32,494 bases of DNA from Chloroflexia bacterium (GTDB lineage Bacteria > Chloroflexota > Chloroflexia > QHBQ01 > JADMIH01): positions 1 through 32,494 of the forward strand of contig JAICKM010000005.1 of the NCBI GenBank assembly GCA_025927935.1, given 5' to 3'. The position numbers were made by a program, and so were the translations under genes. Shown here piece after piece: positions 15,911 to 23,283 of the stretch; the stretch's first letter is position 1, and the number at the start of each line of letters is the position of its first letter. The notes below the pieces were generated by a model. The model was not told the origin of the DNA. It did no database searches and saw only the letters and a list, made by a program, of their open reading frames with translations.

Positions 15911-16633
15911 TTAGTCCTGGCGCCGGCTCATGCCGGAGGCCAGCATCACATAGTAGAGCAACTGCGACACGGCGGCGGCCAGGCCGGCCACATAGGTCAT
16001 GGCGGCGGCGTTGAGCACCTGCCGCGCCTGCTTGTATTCGGTGCGGTCAATCAGCCCGGTGCTCTGCAACAGGCTCATGGCCCGGCTGCTCGCGTTCAAC
16101 TCCACCGGCAGCGTGATCAGGGCGAACACGGCGGCCAGGGCGAAGAGGCCCACGCCCAGCCAGACCAGCCAGACCGCGCCGCTAAAGTGCGTGAACGCGG
16201 CCAGCATAAAACCGATCATGATGAACCAGACGCCGATGTTCGAGCCGATATTGACGGCGGGCACCAGGGTCGAGCGCAATTGCAACGGCGCATAGCCCTG
16301 GGCGTGCTGGACGGCGTGGCCCGCTTCGTGGGCGGCGACGCCGACGGCGGCCACCGAGCCGCTGCGATAGATCTCCGGCGACAGGCGCAGGGTGCGGTCG
16401 CGCGGGTCGTAGTGGTTGTCCAGCGGTTGCGCGCCGGGCATCTCTTCCACCGGCACATGGCTCAGCCCCTGGCTGTCGAGCAGCATCCGCGCGGCCCGCG
16501 CGCCGGTCAAGCCCTGCATACTGCGCACCTGGCTGTACTGTCCAAAGATGCTGCGCAGGCGCCATTGGGCCCACATCGCCAGGATCAGCGGCGGCAACAT
16601 GAAGATGAAATACCGCGGGTCAAAGAAATACAT
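15911..16633 (-). CDS. YugP-type neutral zinc metallopeptidase, membrane-bound
   Basis: A 240-residue membrane protein of the Zn_peptidase_2 family (Bacillus YugP). The zinc motif HEAGH is at 102-106 within GVAAHEAGHAVQHAQGY. It has an N-terminal helix (about 8-24) and three more hydrophobic segments after the motif. The N-terminus FFDPRYFIFMLPPLILAMWA is typical. ATG 16633 is used: it matches the family start and has AGGAG 10 bases upstream, whereas the open frame to 16666 starts with GTG and adds an unlike tail. First gene of the operon with rlmN and larC; its own substrate is unknown. Confidence 0.88.
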   Translation of the reverse strand: MYFFDPRYFIFMLPPLILAMWAQWRLRSIFGQYSQVRSMQGLTGARAARMLLDSQGLSHVPVEEMPGAQPLDNHYDPRDRTLRLSPEIYRSGSVAAVGVAAHEAGHAVQHAQGYAPLQLRSTLVPAVNIGSNIGVWFIMIGFMLAAFTHFSGAVWLVWLGVGLFALAAVFALITLPVELNASSRAMSLLQSTGLIDRTEYKQARQVLNAAAMTYVAGLAAAVSQLLYYVMLASGMSRRQD

Positions 16634-16680
16634 TCTTACTATTCTCCTGCCGGTTCCCACCGGCACTTCTTACCTGATCC

Positions 16681-16696
16681 GAGAACCCGGGTTCTC
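16681..16696. promoter_or_regulatory. Perfect 16-base palindrome in the metallopeptidase leader
   Basis: GAGAACCCGGGTTCTC is a perfect palindrome located in the predicted 5' leader of the metallopeptidase operon. It contains GAAC-N4-GTTC, the core of the Gram-positive type LexA (Cheo) box, which is also used by the Chloroflexota member Dehalococcoides. LexA control is only a possibility; any dimeric repressor could bind. Confidence 0.5.
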
Positions 16697-16718
16697 GCTC
16701 AGCAAGAATCGTCTCCTT

Positions 16719-16748
16719 AACATACTACGGTCTATAGACCGATGACAA
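16719..16748 (-). promoter_or_regulatory. Promoter of the yugP-rlmN-larC operon with an operator in its spacer
   Basis: On the minus strand TTGTCA (16748-16743), an 18-base spacer and TATGTT (16724-16719). The spacer holds the perfect 12-base palindrome GGTCTATAGACC (16729-16740), the classic site for a repressor that blocks polymerase. Transcription should start near 16712. Confidence 0.6.
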
Positions 16749-16834
16749 GCAAGCAACGTGCCGGACTATGCGGCGCATTGCGGGCTGCACCCAGTATACG
16801 TAATCGGCGCCAAAATAGTCGCAAGCTCCGGCGT

Positions 16835-17413
16835 TCACGCCGCGCTTTCGGCAGCCTCCGCCGGGGTCAATCGCGCGATCCACTCCGCCGTGCTGAGCAC
16901 CGTGCTGAAGCGCATCGCCTGCGTCACCAGAATGGCGCGGTGCAACTCTTCGGCGGTAACGGCGCCCGCGCCATTCTTCACGGCCAGCGTGCCGGTCGCG
17001 TCGGACAGGAACTCCACGTTCAGGCCCTGGTGCATGGCCTGGCGGGCCGTGGTGTCGCAGCACATCTGCGTCATGTACCCGGCGATGACGACCGTATCGA
17101 TCTCCCGTTCGTGTAGCCAGGCGGCCAATTGCGTGCCGGTAAAGCTGCCGGGCAGAGTCTTCTCGATCAGCATGGCGCGCGGGCGCCCGGCCACCGCGGG
17201 ATGTAGCTCCCATTCCCGGCTGCCCCGGCGGAAGGTCGCGGAGTCCGGCTGCGGCGCGCCATGCTGAATCACCACCACCGGGACACCCGCGGCAGACGCC
17301 GCGTCCATGGCCTGGAGAACATTGTCCAGGCTGCCGGCGGGATAGCTGATCGGCAATTTGCCTGTGAAATACTCATTTTGCACATCGATGATTAATAAAG
17401 CACGTTTCGCCAT
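16835..17413 (-). CDS. Isochorismatase-family cysteine hydrolase
   Basis: 192 residues, standard length for this cytosolic family, which includes nicotinamidases and N-carbamoyl amidases. The catalytic triad is visible: Asp10 in [11 protein letters not shown], Lys85 in [10 protein letters not shown] and Cys118 in [13 protein letters not shown], with the cis-peptide region just before the Cys. ATG 17413 has AGGAG 5 bases upstream. It stands alone, upstream of the metallopeptidase operon, which has its own promoter. The substrate cannot be read from sequence; the metal-binding His set expected of a nicotinamidase is not evident. Confidence 0.88.
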   Translation of the reverse strand: MAKRALLIIDVQNEYFTGKLPISYPAGSLDNVLQAMDAASAAGVPVVVIQHGAPQPDSATFRRGSREWELHPAVAGRPRAMLIEKTLPGSFTGTQLAAWLHEREIDTVVIAGYMTQMCCDTTARQAMHQGLNVEFLSDATGTLAVKNGAGAVTAEELHRAILVTQAMRFSTVLSTAEWIARLTPAEAAESAA

Positions 17414-17703
17414 CGTTACTCCTATAGTGGATCCGCCCCTTGCATGGAGGCGGCGCGAACCGCCGGTGGCCGGCGGACAGTGCCCCGCGTTGGCACCGGG
17501 GCGACACCGGCCGTGGGCACGCCGACTGAAACCTATCTCGCACCGGTTCTACCCTATTCTATTATATACCCATGTTGCCCGTAGCGTATCGGTATACCGG
17601 TTTGCGGGGCCGCTGTGTTTGGGTTTCACCGGGCGGGATATGCTATACTGAGAGGGCAACTGGCGATCTGTCCAAAGACGCACCGGAAATCGGGAGACGA
17701 GTG
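17414..17703. other. Divergent intergenic region before the four-repeat protein
   Basis: 290 bases. It contains a nested G/C-rich stem (GCCGGTG/CACCGGC outside, GCCCCG/CGGGGC inside, about 17460-17512), an A/T-rich patch with TATAAT on the minus strand (17566-17561) that may serve the isochorismatase gene, the palindrome CGGTATACCG (17590-17599) and the plus-strand promoter near 17641. The ATG at 17572 opens the long frame but lies before the promoter and is not the start. Confidence 0.5.
17641..17649 (+). promoter_or_regulatory. Extended -10 promoter of the four-repeat protein gene
   Basis: TGCTATACT: TATACT at 17644-17649 preceded by TGN. No good -35 is present. The start point would be near 17656, giving a leader of about 48 bases. 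Confidence 0.6.
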
Positions 17704-20430
17704 ATGCAGCCGGATGACTTTCGCGTACAGGTTGGCCTGTACGAGCGCATGGCCGATCTGCTGCGGCGGCTGGGCGATGTGCCGCCGGGCACACGGGTGC
17801 TGCTCCAGGTGCCGCCTCGTGCCCTGGCGTTGCGCACCCTGGATGACGCGCGTTTGCTGCGCGAGCGCCAGTCCCAGCAGCAGATCGATCTGCTGATTGC
17901 TTCCACTGATGCCTCGATCCTGGCCCAGGCGCGCAGTTACGGCTTCCCGGTGGAAGATCTGCGCGTCCAGCGACGGGGCGGGGGACCGGGCGGCGGTCCC
18001 GGCCTGGCGCAAGGCATGTTCCGCGGGCTAGGCCAACCCGGCCAGGCGCCCGCCCCGGACCCACCGAGCCGGCCCGCGCCGCCGGTTCCGCCGCCTGCGC
18101 GCGATCCTGGTCCGGCGGAGCGGACGCCGGATCCTTTCCGGGGCCTGGAGACCGCCGGCCGGCCGCCCGACTTCCAGGGCGAGCCTCCTGCCTCTAAAGA
18201 GGCACCGGCGCCACCCCCTACGCTCTCGCCGTCCCCCGCGCCGGAACCCCCGCCGGTGCCGCCGCGCGCCACCTCCCCCGGCACCGGGCGGGCGACGCCG
18301 CGGCCCCGCAATACGCGCCGCGCCGCGCCGCCCGACCTGCCCACCTATCCCTTCCGGGGGCTGGAGCCGGCGGGGCACGCGCTGGGCTACCGGCCCGCCC
18401 CGCCGCCGTATACGCCCCCGGAGGAATATAGCCCGCCCGCCGCGCCGGCAGAATCCGCACCCGCGCTTGACCCCGGCCCCACTCGCGCGCCGGCTGCGGA
18501 CGCCGCGCTGTCGCCCCCGCAGGCCGCGCCGCCGGTGGCGAACCCGGTCGCCCCCGCGCCGCCTGATAACGCGCCCCCGGTCCAATCGCCGCCGGGTGCC
18601 ATCGCGCCGGGTGCCGCGCCGGCTGCGGCAGCCCCGCTACCATCCCGCGCCGTCCCGCCGGTGAGACCGCCCGCCCGTGACACCGCGCCGGCCCCGACTG
18701 CCCCACCCGTTGGCGAAGCGCCGCCCGCGCCGCCTGTCACACCAGCCCCCGCCCCGGCGCTGCCTGCCATATCTGCCGCTCCTGCCACCGAGACGCCGCA
18801 GCCCGCCCCGTCCGTGCCGCCCAGCCCGCGCACCCCCAGGGGGTCCCGGCGAGCCGCGGTCCCTGCGCCGCCCGCGCCGCCTGTTGCCGCGCGCCCCGCT
18901 CCCACCACGCCTCCGGTGCCGGAAGCACCCGCGCCGGTGCCGCCCGCGCCGCCTGCCCCTAAAGGGGCATCTAAAGAGGCACCGGCGCCGGAGTCCGCGC
19001 CCGCCCGGCTACGCTTTGGCCTGGGTGCGTTGCGCGATGCGATTGCCACGCGCCTCACCCGCGAGTCCAGTCCGGCGCCCAGTACCGAGTACGCCGCTCC
19101 GGCGGAGGCGGCCCCGGTTGCGCCGCCCGCCGCGCCGCCGCTCTCCGCAGGCCGGACCCCCGTGCGCTTGCCGCCCGATTTCGCCATCGAGGCTTCCCGC
19201 CGCGCCGGGAGCGCGCCGCGCGGCGTCGAGTTCAGCACTGCCCTGGATCGGGAAGAGCCGGTGGAGGAACTGCTGGAGCGGTTGGAGCACGTGAAATCGG
19301 GCACGACCATCCGGCTGCATGTGCCCCGCGAGGCGCTGGCCCTGCAAACTCTGGAAGAATACGACATGCTGGAGGCGTTGCAGGAACGCCGGCAGTTGCG
19401 GCTGGCCGTGGTTTCGAGCAATGCCACCGTGGTCGGCATGGCCTGGCTTTACGGCTTCGAGGTCAGCGATTTGCGCTCGCCCCGCCCGCCGGGAGGGCCT
19501 GCTCCCGCGCCGTTGCCCGATGAGTATATTGTCGATGTGGGTCGCCAGGAGCGGACCGCCGACCTGCTGCGCCGCCTGGACGGCATCCCAGCCGAGGCGA
19601 AGATCGAGATCCACGTGCCGCGCGAGGGCGCGGCGTTGCGCACTCCGGAGGATTACCAACTTTTCCGCGCCGCGCGTGACTGGCAGCCGGACCAGGTGCG
19701 TATAACCTCCCGCGACCCGCGCGTCATCGACCTGGCACGCATCTATGACTTCGACGGCGAGCACACGCTGGACATCGGCCCGCAGGAGACGACGGCCTAT
19801 GTCCTGAAATGGCTTGCCGGCTTGCCGCCGGGCGCTGCCTGCCGCCTGCGTGTGCATCGCGATACCTCGGCCTTGCGCCGGCCTGCGGACTATAAGCTGC
19901 TGCGCAGCCGGCAAGTTGCCGGGTCGTTGCAACTGACCGTGGTCTCGCGCGACCTGCGCGTGCTGGGTCTCGCCACGGTGCATGGCCTGGCCGTGGATAA
20001 CTTGCGCCTGCGCCACCGTATCCCGGTGGGGACACCGCCTGCCGCCCGCCGCCCCGGCGAGATCCCGGAGGAGCCGGCGAGCGCCCCCGCGCCGCTCGCG
20101 CAAGGCGCGCCGGCCGTCGCCGCCGCGCAGGCGGCGCCCTCCGGGCCAAGCGTCCCGGCGGTTGTACCGCCCGCGGCGCGCAGGGCAGATGCCGCGCCCC
20201 CGGCGCCTGCGGACCTGTCCCTGGCCCCGGATGAAGCCCAGATTTGTGCCTATTTGCGCAATCACGACGCGATCACCCGCGGGCAATGCGAGCGCTTGCT
20301 CGGCGTCTCCCGCACGCAGGCCAAAATGCGGCTCCAGAAGATGCGTGAGCGGGGTATCCTCCGGCTGGAGGGGACCGGCAACAACATCCGCTACGTCCTC
20401 GCCACCGAGCGCCGCCGCCGCGCCCGTTAG
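17704..20430 (+). CDS. Four copies of a new ~85-residue domain, long Pro/Ala linker, C-terminal winged helix
   Basis: 908 residues, no named family. The same alpha/beta domain occurs at about 3-88, 507-592, 606-685 and 686-772. Each copy has a first strand ending in a G or R turn, a DLLxRL helix, PxGxxxxLxVPRxALALRT, a charged helix, a second strand (LxVxS) and AxxYGFxVxDLR. Copy 1 is split from the rest by about 415 residues of Pro/Ala-rich, probably disordered chain with three FRGL motifs (near 105, 144, 216). The C-terminus (about 840-905) is a winged helix with ITRGQCERLLGVSRTQAKMR as helix-turn-helix, so DNA binding is likely. There is no signal or membrane segment. ATG 17704 is fixed by its match to the start of the paralogue at 23284 and by GGGAG upstream. 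The domain recalls the N-terminal part of Chloroflexota baseplate-J-type proteins. Function unknown. Confidence 0.75.
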   Translation: MQPDDFRVQVGLYERMADLLRRLGDVPPGTRVLLQVPPRALALRTLDDARLLRERQSQQQIDLLIASTDASILAQARSYGFPVEDLRVQRRGGGPGGGPGLAQGMFRGLGQPGQAPAPDPPSRPAPPVPPPARDPGPAERTPDPFRGLETAGRPPDFQGEPPASKEAPAPPPTLSPSPAPEPPPVPPRATSPGTGRATPRPRNTRRAAPPDLPTYPFRGLEPAGHALGYRPAPPPYTPPEEYSPPAAPAESAPALDPGPTRAPAADAALSPPQAAPPVANPVAPAPPDNAPPVQSPPGAIAPGAAPAAAAPLPSRAVPPVRPPARDTAPAPTAPPVGEAPPAPPVTPAPAPALPAISAAPATETPQPAPSVPPSPRTPRGSRRAAVPAPPAPPVAARPAPTTPPVPEAPAPVPPAPPAPKGASKEAPAPESAPARLRFGLGALRDAIATRLTRESSPAPSTEYAAPAEAAPVAPPAAPPLSAGRTPVRLPPDFAIEASRRAGSAPRGVEFSTALDREEPVEELLERLEHVKSGTTIRLHVPREALALQTLEEYDMLEALQERRQLRLAVVSSNATVVGMAWLYGFEVSDLRSPRPPGGPAPAPLPDEYIVDVGRQERTADLLRRLDGIPAEAKIEIHVPREGAALRTPEDYQLFRAARDWQPDQVRITSRDPRVIDLARIYDFDGEHTLDIGPQETTAYVLKWLAGLPPGAACRLRVHRDTSALRRPADYKLLRSRQVAGSLQLTVVSRDLRVLGLATVHGLAVDNLRLRHRIPVGTPPAARRPGEIPEEPASAPAPLAQGAPAVAAAQAAPSGPSVPAVVPPAARRADAAPPAPADLSLAPDEAQICAYLRNHDAITRGQCERLLGVSRTQAKMRLQKMRERGILRLEGTGNNIRYVLATERRRRAR
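18189..18204. repeat. Small palindrome inside the linker coding region, copy 1
   Basis: TGCCTCTAAAGAGGCA: 7-base arms around AA. It encodes part of an Ala-Ser-Lys-Glu-Ala stretch. A related palindrome is at 18954-18969, followed by a half copy. Confidence 0.6.
18954..18989. repeat. Small palindrome and half copy inside the linker, copy 2
   Basis: TGCCCCTAAAGGGGCA (18954-18969) is a perfect-arm variant of the palindrome at 18189. Directly after it comes TCTAAAGAGGCACCGGCGCC (18970-18989), identical to the right part of copy 1 and its flank. The two together read as a duplicated cassette in frame. Confidence 0.6.
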
Positions 20431-20447
20431 CGCCCGGCGCGCTAAAC

Positions 20448-20476
20448 TTGACACCGCCTCTTGCCATCCTTATACT
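20448..20476 (+). promoter_or_regulatory. alaS promoter P1
   Basis: TTGACA (20448-20453), 17 bases, TATACT (20471-20476): near-consensus. It starts 17 bases after the stop of the preceding gene and gives a leader of about 107 bases. Confidence 0.85.
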
Positions 20477-20482
20477 CAAGGT

Positions 20483-20512
20483 GGGTATTTCTGCCCTGGG
20501 CAGCGTATGCCC
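20483..20512 (+). other. Hairpin in the alaS P1 leader
   Basis: CTGCCC and GGGCAG (20491-20503) form a tight stem, lengthened by GGGUA (20483-20487) with UGCCC (20508-20512). It would lie at the 5' end of P1 transcripts only. No T-box signature sequence is seen, so this is not a recognised tRNA-sensing leader. Confidence 0.4.
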
Positions 20513-20522
20513 ATTTTAGGCA

Positions 20523-20536
20523 CGAACATTTGTTCC
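20523..20536. promoter_or_regulatory. LexA (Cheo)-like box next to alaS promoter P2
   Basis: CGAACATTTGTTCC fits the DinR/LexA consensus CGAACRNRYGTTYC at 13 of 14 positions and holds the dyad GAACA-TT-TGTTC. It ends 2 bases before the -35 box of P2 and lies downstream of P1. Confidence 0.5.
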
Positions 20537-20538
20537 CG

Positions 20539-20567
20539 TTGACAGGGCATCTTAATTGACATAAAAT
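20539..20567 (+). promoter_or_regulatory. alaS promoter P2
   Basis: TTGACA (20539-20544), 17 bases, TAAAAT (20562-20567). Transcription would start near 20574, at the Shine-Dalgarno sequence AGGAGGG, leaving a very short leader before ATG 20590. Confidence 0.8.
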
Positions 20568-20589
20568 CGGAGCAGGAGGGCGTCCGCCC

Positions 20590-23244
20590 ATGTTAAGCAG
20601 CCGCGAGATACGCTCGCGTTTTATTGAATTCTTCGAGCAGGAAGGGCATACGCATGTGCCGTCTTCCTCCCTGGTGCCGCCGGGTGAGGATACCTCGTTG
20701 CTGTTCACAAACGCCGGCATGAACCAGTTTAAGGATGTGTTCACGGGGGTGGAGCAGCGCCCGTACAGCCGTGCCGTGACCGTGCAGCGCTGCATGCGCG
20801 CCGGGGGCAAGCACAACGATCTGGAAAACGTCGGCCCCTCGAAGCGCCATCACACCTTCTTTGAGATGCTGGGCAACTTCAGCTTCGGCGACTATTTCAA
20901 GCGCGAGGCGATCGGCTTTGCCTGGCGCCTGTTTACCGACGTGTGGGGGCTGCCCAAGGATCGCCTCTGGCCGACCGTCTTCCAGGACGACGATGATGCC
21001 TTCAACCTCTGGCAGGAAATCGCCGGGCTGCCCGCCGAGCGCATCACGCGCCGGGGCGCCAAGGATAACTGGTGGGCGATGGGCGATACCGGCCCCTGCG
21101 GGCCGTGCTCCGAGATCTTCTGGGACTTCCACCCGGAACTGGTCGGGCAGCCCGGCCATAATCCCGAAGATGACGAAGAGAGCTTTATCGAACTCTGGAA
21201 TCTCGTTTTTATGCAGTTCGAGCAGGTGAAGGGCGGCGCCCTGGTGCCGCTGCCCCGCCCGTCTATCGACACCGGGGCGGGCCTGGAGCGCGTGACGGCC
21301 ATTCTGCAAGGCACCGACAGCAACTACGCGACCGACATCTTCGCCCCGATCATGGCGAAGATCCGCGAGATCAGCGGCCAGGACGAAGCCCAGATGCAGG
21401 CGCAGATCGCCTCCTACCGGGTGATCGCCGATCATGGCCGGGCCGTGACTTTCTTGATCGGCGACGGTGTGCAGCCCGGCCCGTCGGAGCGCGGCTATGT
21501 GCTGCGCCGCGTGTTGCGCCGCGCCCACCGCCACGGCCGTTTGCTCGGCATCGACCATCCGTTCCTGGGCCAGATCGCCGAGGTTGTGCTGGAGACGATG
21601 GGCGAGTATGCGCCGGAGATCCTGGCTCGCCGCGATTTCATTCTGCGCACCATTCGTACCGAGGAAGAGAACTTCCAGCGCACGCTCGACGCCGGCCTCA
21701 CCCGCTTCGAGGCGCTCACGGCGAACGCCAACGAAGGCGATGTCGTGCCGGGCGGCGAGTTGTTCCGCCTCTATGATACCTTCGGCCTGCCGCGCGACCT
21801 GATCGAGGAGTTAGTACGGGACCGGGGTTTGCAGGGCGACTGGGCGGGCTACGACGCGGCGTTCCGCCACCAGCAGGAATCCAGCCGGGCGGGCGCGGCC
21901 TTCACCCAGGCCGACCGCGCCGACAAAGAGATCTATCAGCAGATCAGCCCGGCGCCCACCGAGTTCCTGGGCTACGATTACAGCGCCCTACGCGCTCCCG
22001 CCCATGTGCTGGGTATCGCCGCCAAGGGCCGGCGCCTCGACAGCGCTGAGGCTGGGCAGGAGGTCGAGGTCATTCTCGACCGCACGCCCTTCTATGCGGA
22101 AGGCGGCGGCCAGGTGGGCGACACCGGCGTGCTGGAATGGCCGGGCGGGCACATGACCGTGCGCGACACGCGCAAGCCGGTGGGCGGGGTCTTTGTCCAC
22201 ATCGGCGTCATCGACGAGGGCGAGTTGCACACCGGGCAGCAGGTCGAGGCCATCGTGCAGGAGGGCGCGCGCTGGGACATTATGCGCAACCACACCGCCA
22301 CTCACCTGTTGCACAAAGCTCTGCGCGATGTGCTGGGCACCCATGTGCAGCAGGCCGGTTCGCTGGTGGCGCCCGACCGCCTGCGCTTCGACTTCTCGCA
22401 CAATGCCTCGATCAGCCGGGAAGACCTGACGCGGATCGAGCAGATCATCAACGAGCAGGTCATCCGCGACTACCCGGTGGACTGGACGGTGATCCCGTAC
22501 CAGCAGGCGCTGGCGAGCGGGGCCATGGCCCTGTTCAACGAGAAGTACGGCAATGAGGTGCGCGTCGTGCATATCCCTGGCTTCGAGAGCCGGGAACTGT
22601 GCGGCGGGACGCATGTCCAGCGCACCGGCCAGATCGGCGCTTGCTTTATCACCAATGAAGCGTCCATCGGTAGCGGCGTGCGCCGCATTGAGTGCGTGAC
22701 CGGGCGCGGAGCGGTGGCCTGGGTGGAAGGTCGCAATGCCCTGCTGGCCCAGGTCGCGGCAGCGGCGCAAGCCCAGCCGGAGCGCCTGGTGCCGCAGGTC
22801 GTCGCCTTGCAGGATCAGTTGAAGGCGGCGCAAAAGCGCATCAGCACCCTGGAGCGCCAGATCGCCACCGGGTCCGCGGGCATGCGCGCCGAGCAGGTGC
22901 AGGAAGTCAAGGGCGTGCGCGTACTGACCGCGCGGACCGACGCCGCGAGCGCCGAGAGCCTGCGCGATGCCGCCGATCACCTGCGCGATAAGTTGCAGAG
23001 TGGCGTCGTGGTGCTGGGCACCGTGATCGACGGCAAACCGTCGCTGGTGGCGATGGCGACCGCCGACGCGGTCGGGCGCGGCGCCAACGCGGGGCAGTTA
23101 GTGAAGCAAGTGGCCGCGGTAGTCGGCGGCGGGGGCGGCGGGAAGCCCGAACTGGGGCAGGCGGGTGGACGTGACGCCACCAAGCTAGACGACGCCCTGG
23201 CGACCGTGCCGGAGTTCCTGGCGCGACAACTGAACGGGGCGTAA
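20590..23244 (+). CDS. alaS: Alanine--tRNA ligase
   Basis: 884 residues, full length. It charges tRNA-Ala in the cytoplasm. The class II catalytic core is at the N-terminus (RSRFIEFFEQEGH, then LLFTNAGMNQFKDVF and the HTFFEMLGNFSFGDYFK segment). The editing domain has HTATH at 568-572 and Cys671/His675 in CGGTH, the zinc-binding set that removes misacylated Ser or Gly. The C-terminal C-Ala domain includes the glycine-rich GGGGGGKPELGQAGG typical of the family. ATG 20590 has AGGAGGG upstream. Two strong promoters precede it. It sits between the two paralogous repeat-domain genes; ruvX downstream is a common companion of alaS. Confidence 0.97.
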   Translation: MLSSREIRSRFIEFFEQEGHTHVPSSSLVPPGEDTSLLFTNAGMNQFKDVFTGVEQRPYSRAVTVQRCMRAGGKHNDLENVGPSKRHHTFFEMLGNFSFGDYFKREAIGFAWRLFTDVWGLPKDRLWPTVFQDDDDAFNLWQEIAGLPAERITRRGAKDNWWAMGDTGPCGPCSEIFWDFHPELVGQPGHNPEDDEESFIELWNLVFMQFEQVKGGALVPLPRPSIDTGAGLERVTAILQGTDSNYATDIFAPIMAKIREISGQDEAQMQAQIASYRVIADHGRAVTFLIGDGVQPGPSERGYVLRRVLRRAHRHGRLLGIDHPFLGQIAEVVLETMGEYAPEILARRDFILRTIRTEEENFQRTLDAGLTRFEALTANANEGDVVPGGELFRLYDTFGLPRDLIEELVRDRGLQGDWAGYDAAFRHQQESSRAGAAFTQADRADKEIYQQISPAPTEFLGYDYSALRAPAHVLGIAAKGRRLDSAEAGQEVEVILDRTPFYAEGGGQVGDTGVLEWPGGHMTVRDTRKPVGGVFVHIGVIDEGELHTGQQVEAIVQEGARWDIMRNHTATHLLHKALRDVLGTHVQQAGSLVAPDRLRFDFSHNASISREDLTRIEQIINEQVIRDYPVDWTVIPYQQALASGAMALFNEKYGNEVRVVHIPGFESRELCGGTHVQRTGQIGACFITNEASIGSGVRRIECVTGRGAVAWVEGRNALLAQVAAAAQAQPERLVPQVVALQDQLKAAQKRISTLERQIATGSAGMRAEQVQEVKGVRVLTARTDAASAESLRDAADHLRDKLQSGVVVLGTVIDGKPSLVAMATADAVGRGANAGQLVKQVAAVVGGGGGGKPELGQAGGRDATKLDDALATVPEFLARQLNGA

Positions 23245-23283
23245 GGGCGACCACGCTCTTGCAACCGGGCCGGGAGGCGAGCA

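Noticed and set aside
17572..17703. ATG 17572 as start of the four-repeat protein
   Set aside because: It precedes the promoter, has no ribosome site, and the paralogue aligns from 17704.
20431..20589. T-box riboswitch upstream of alaS
   Set aside because: No AGGGUGG-type T-box sequence or specifier-loop layout is visible.
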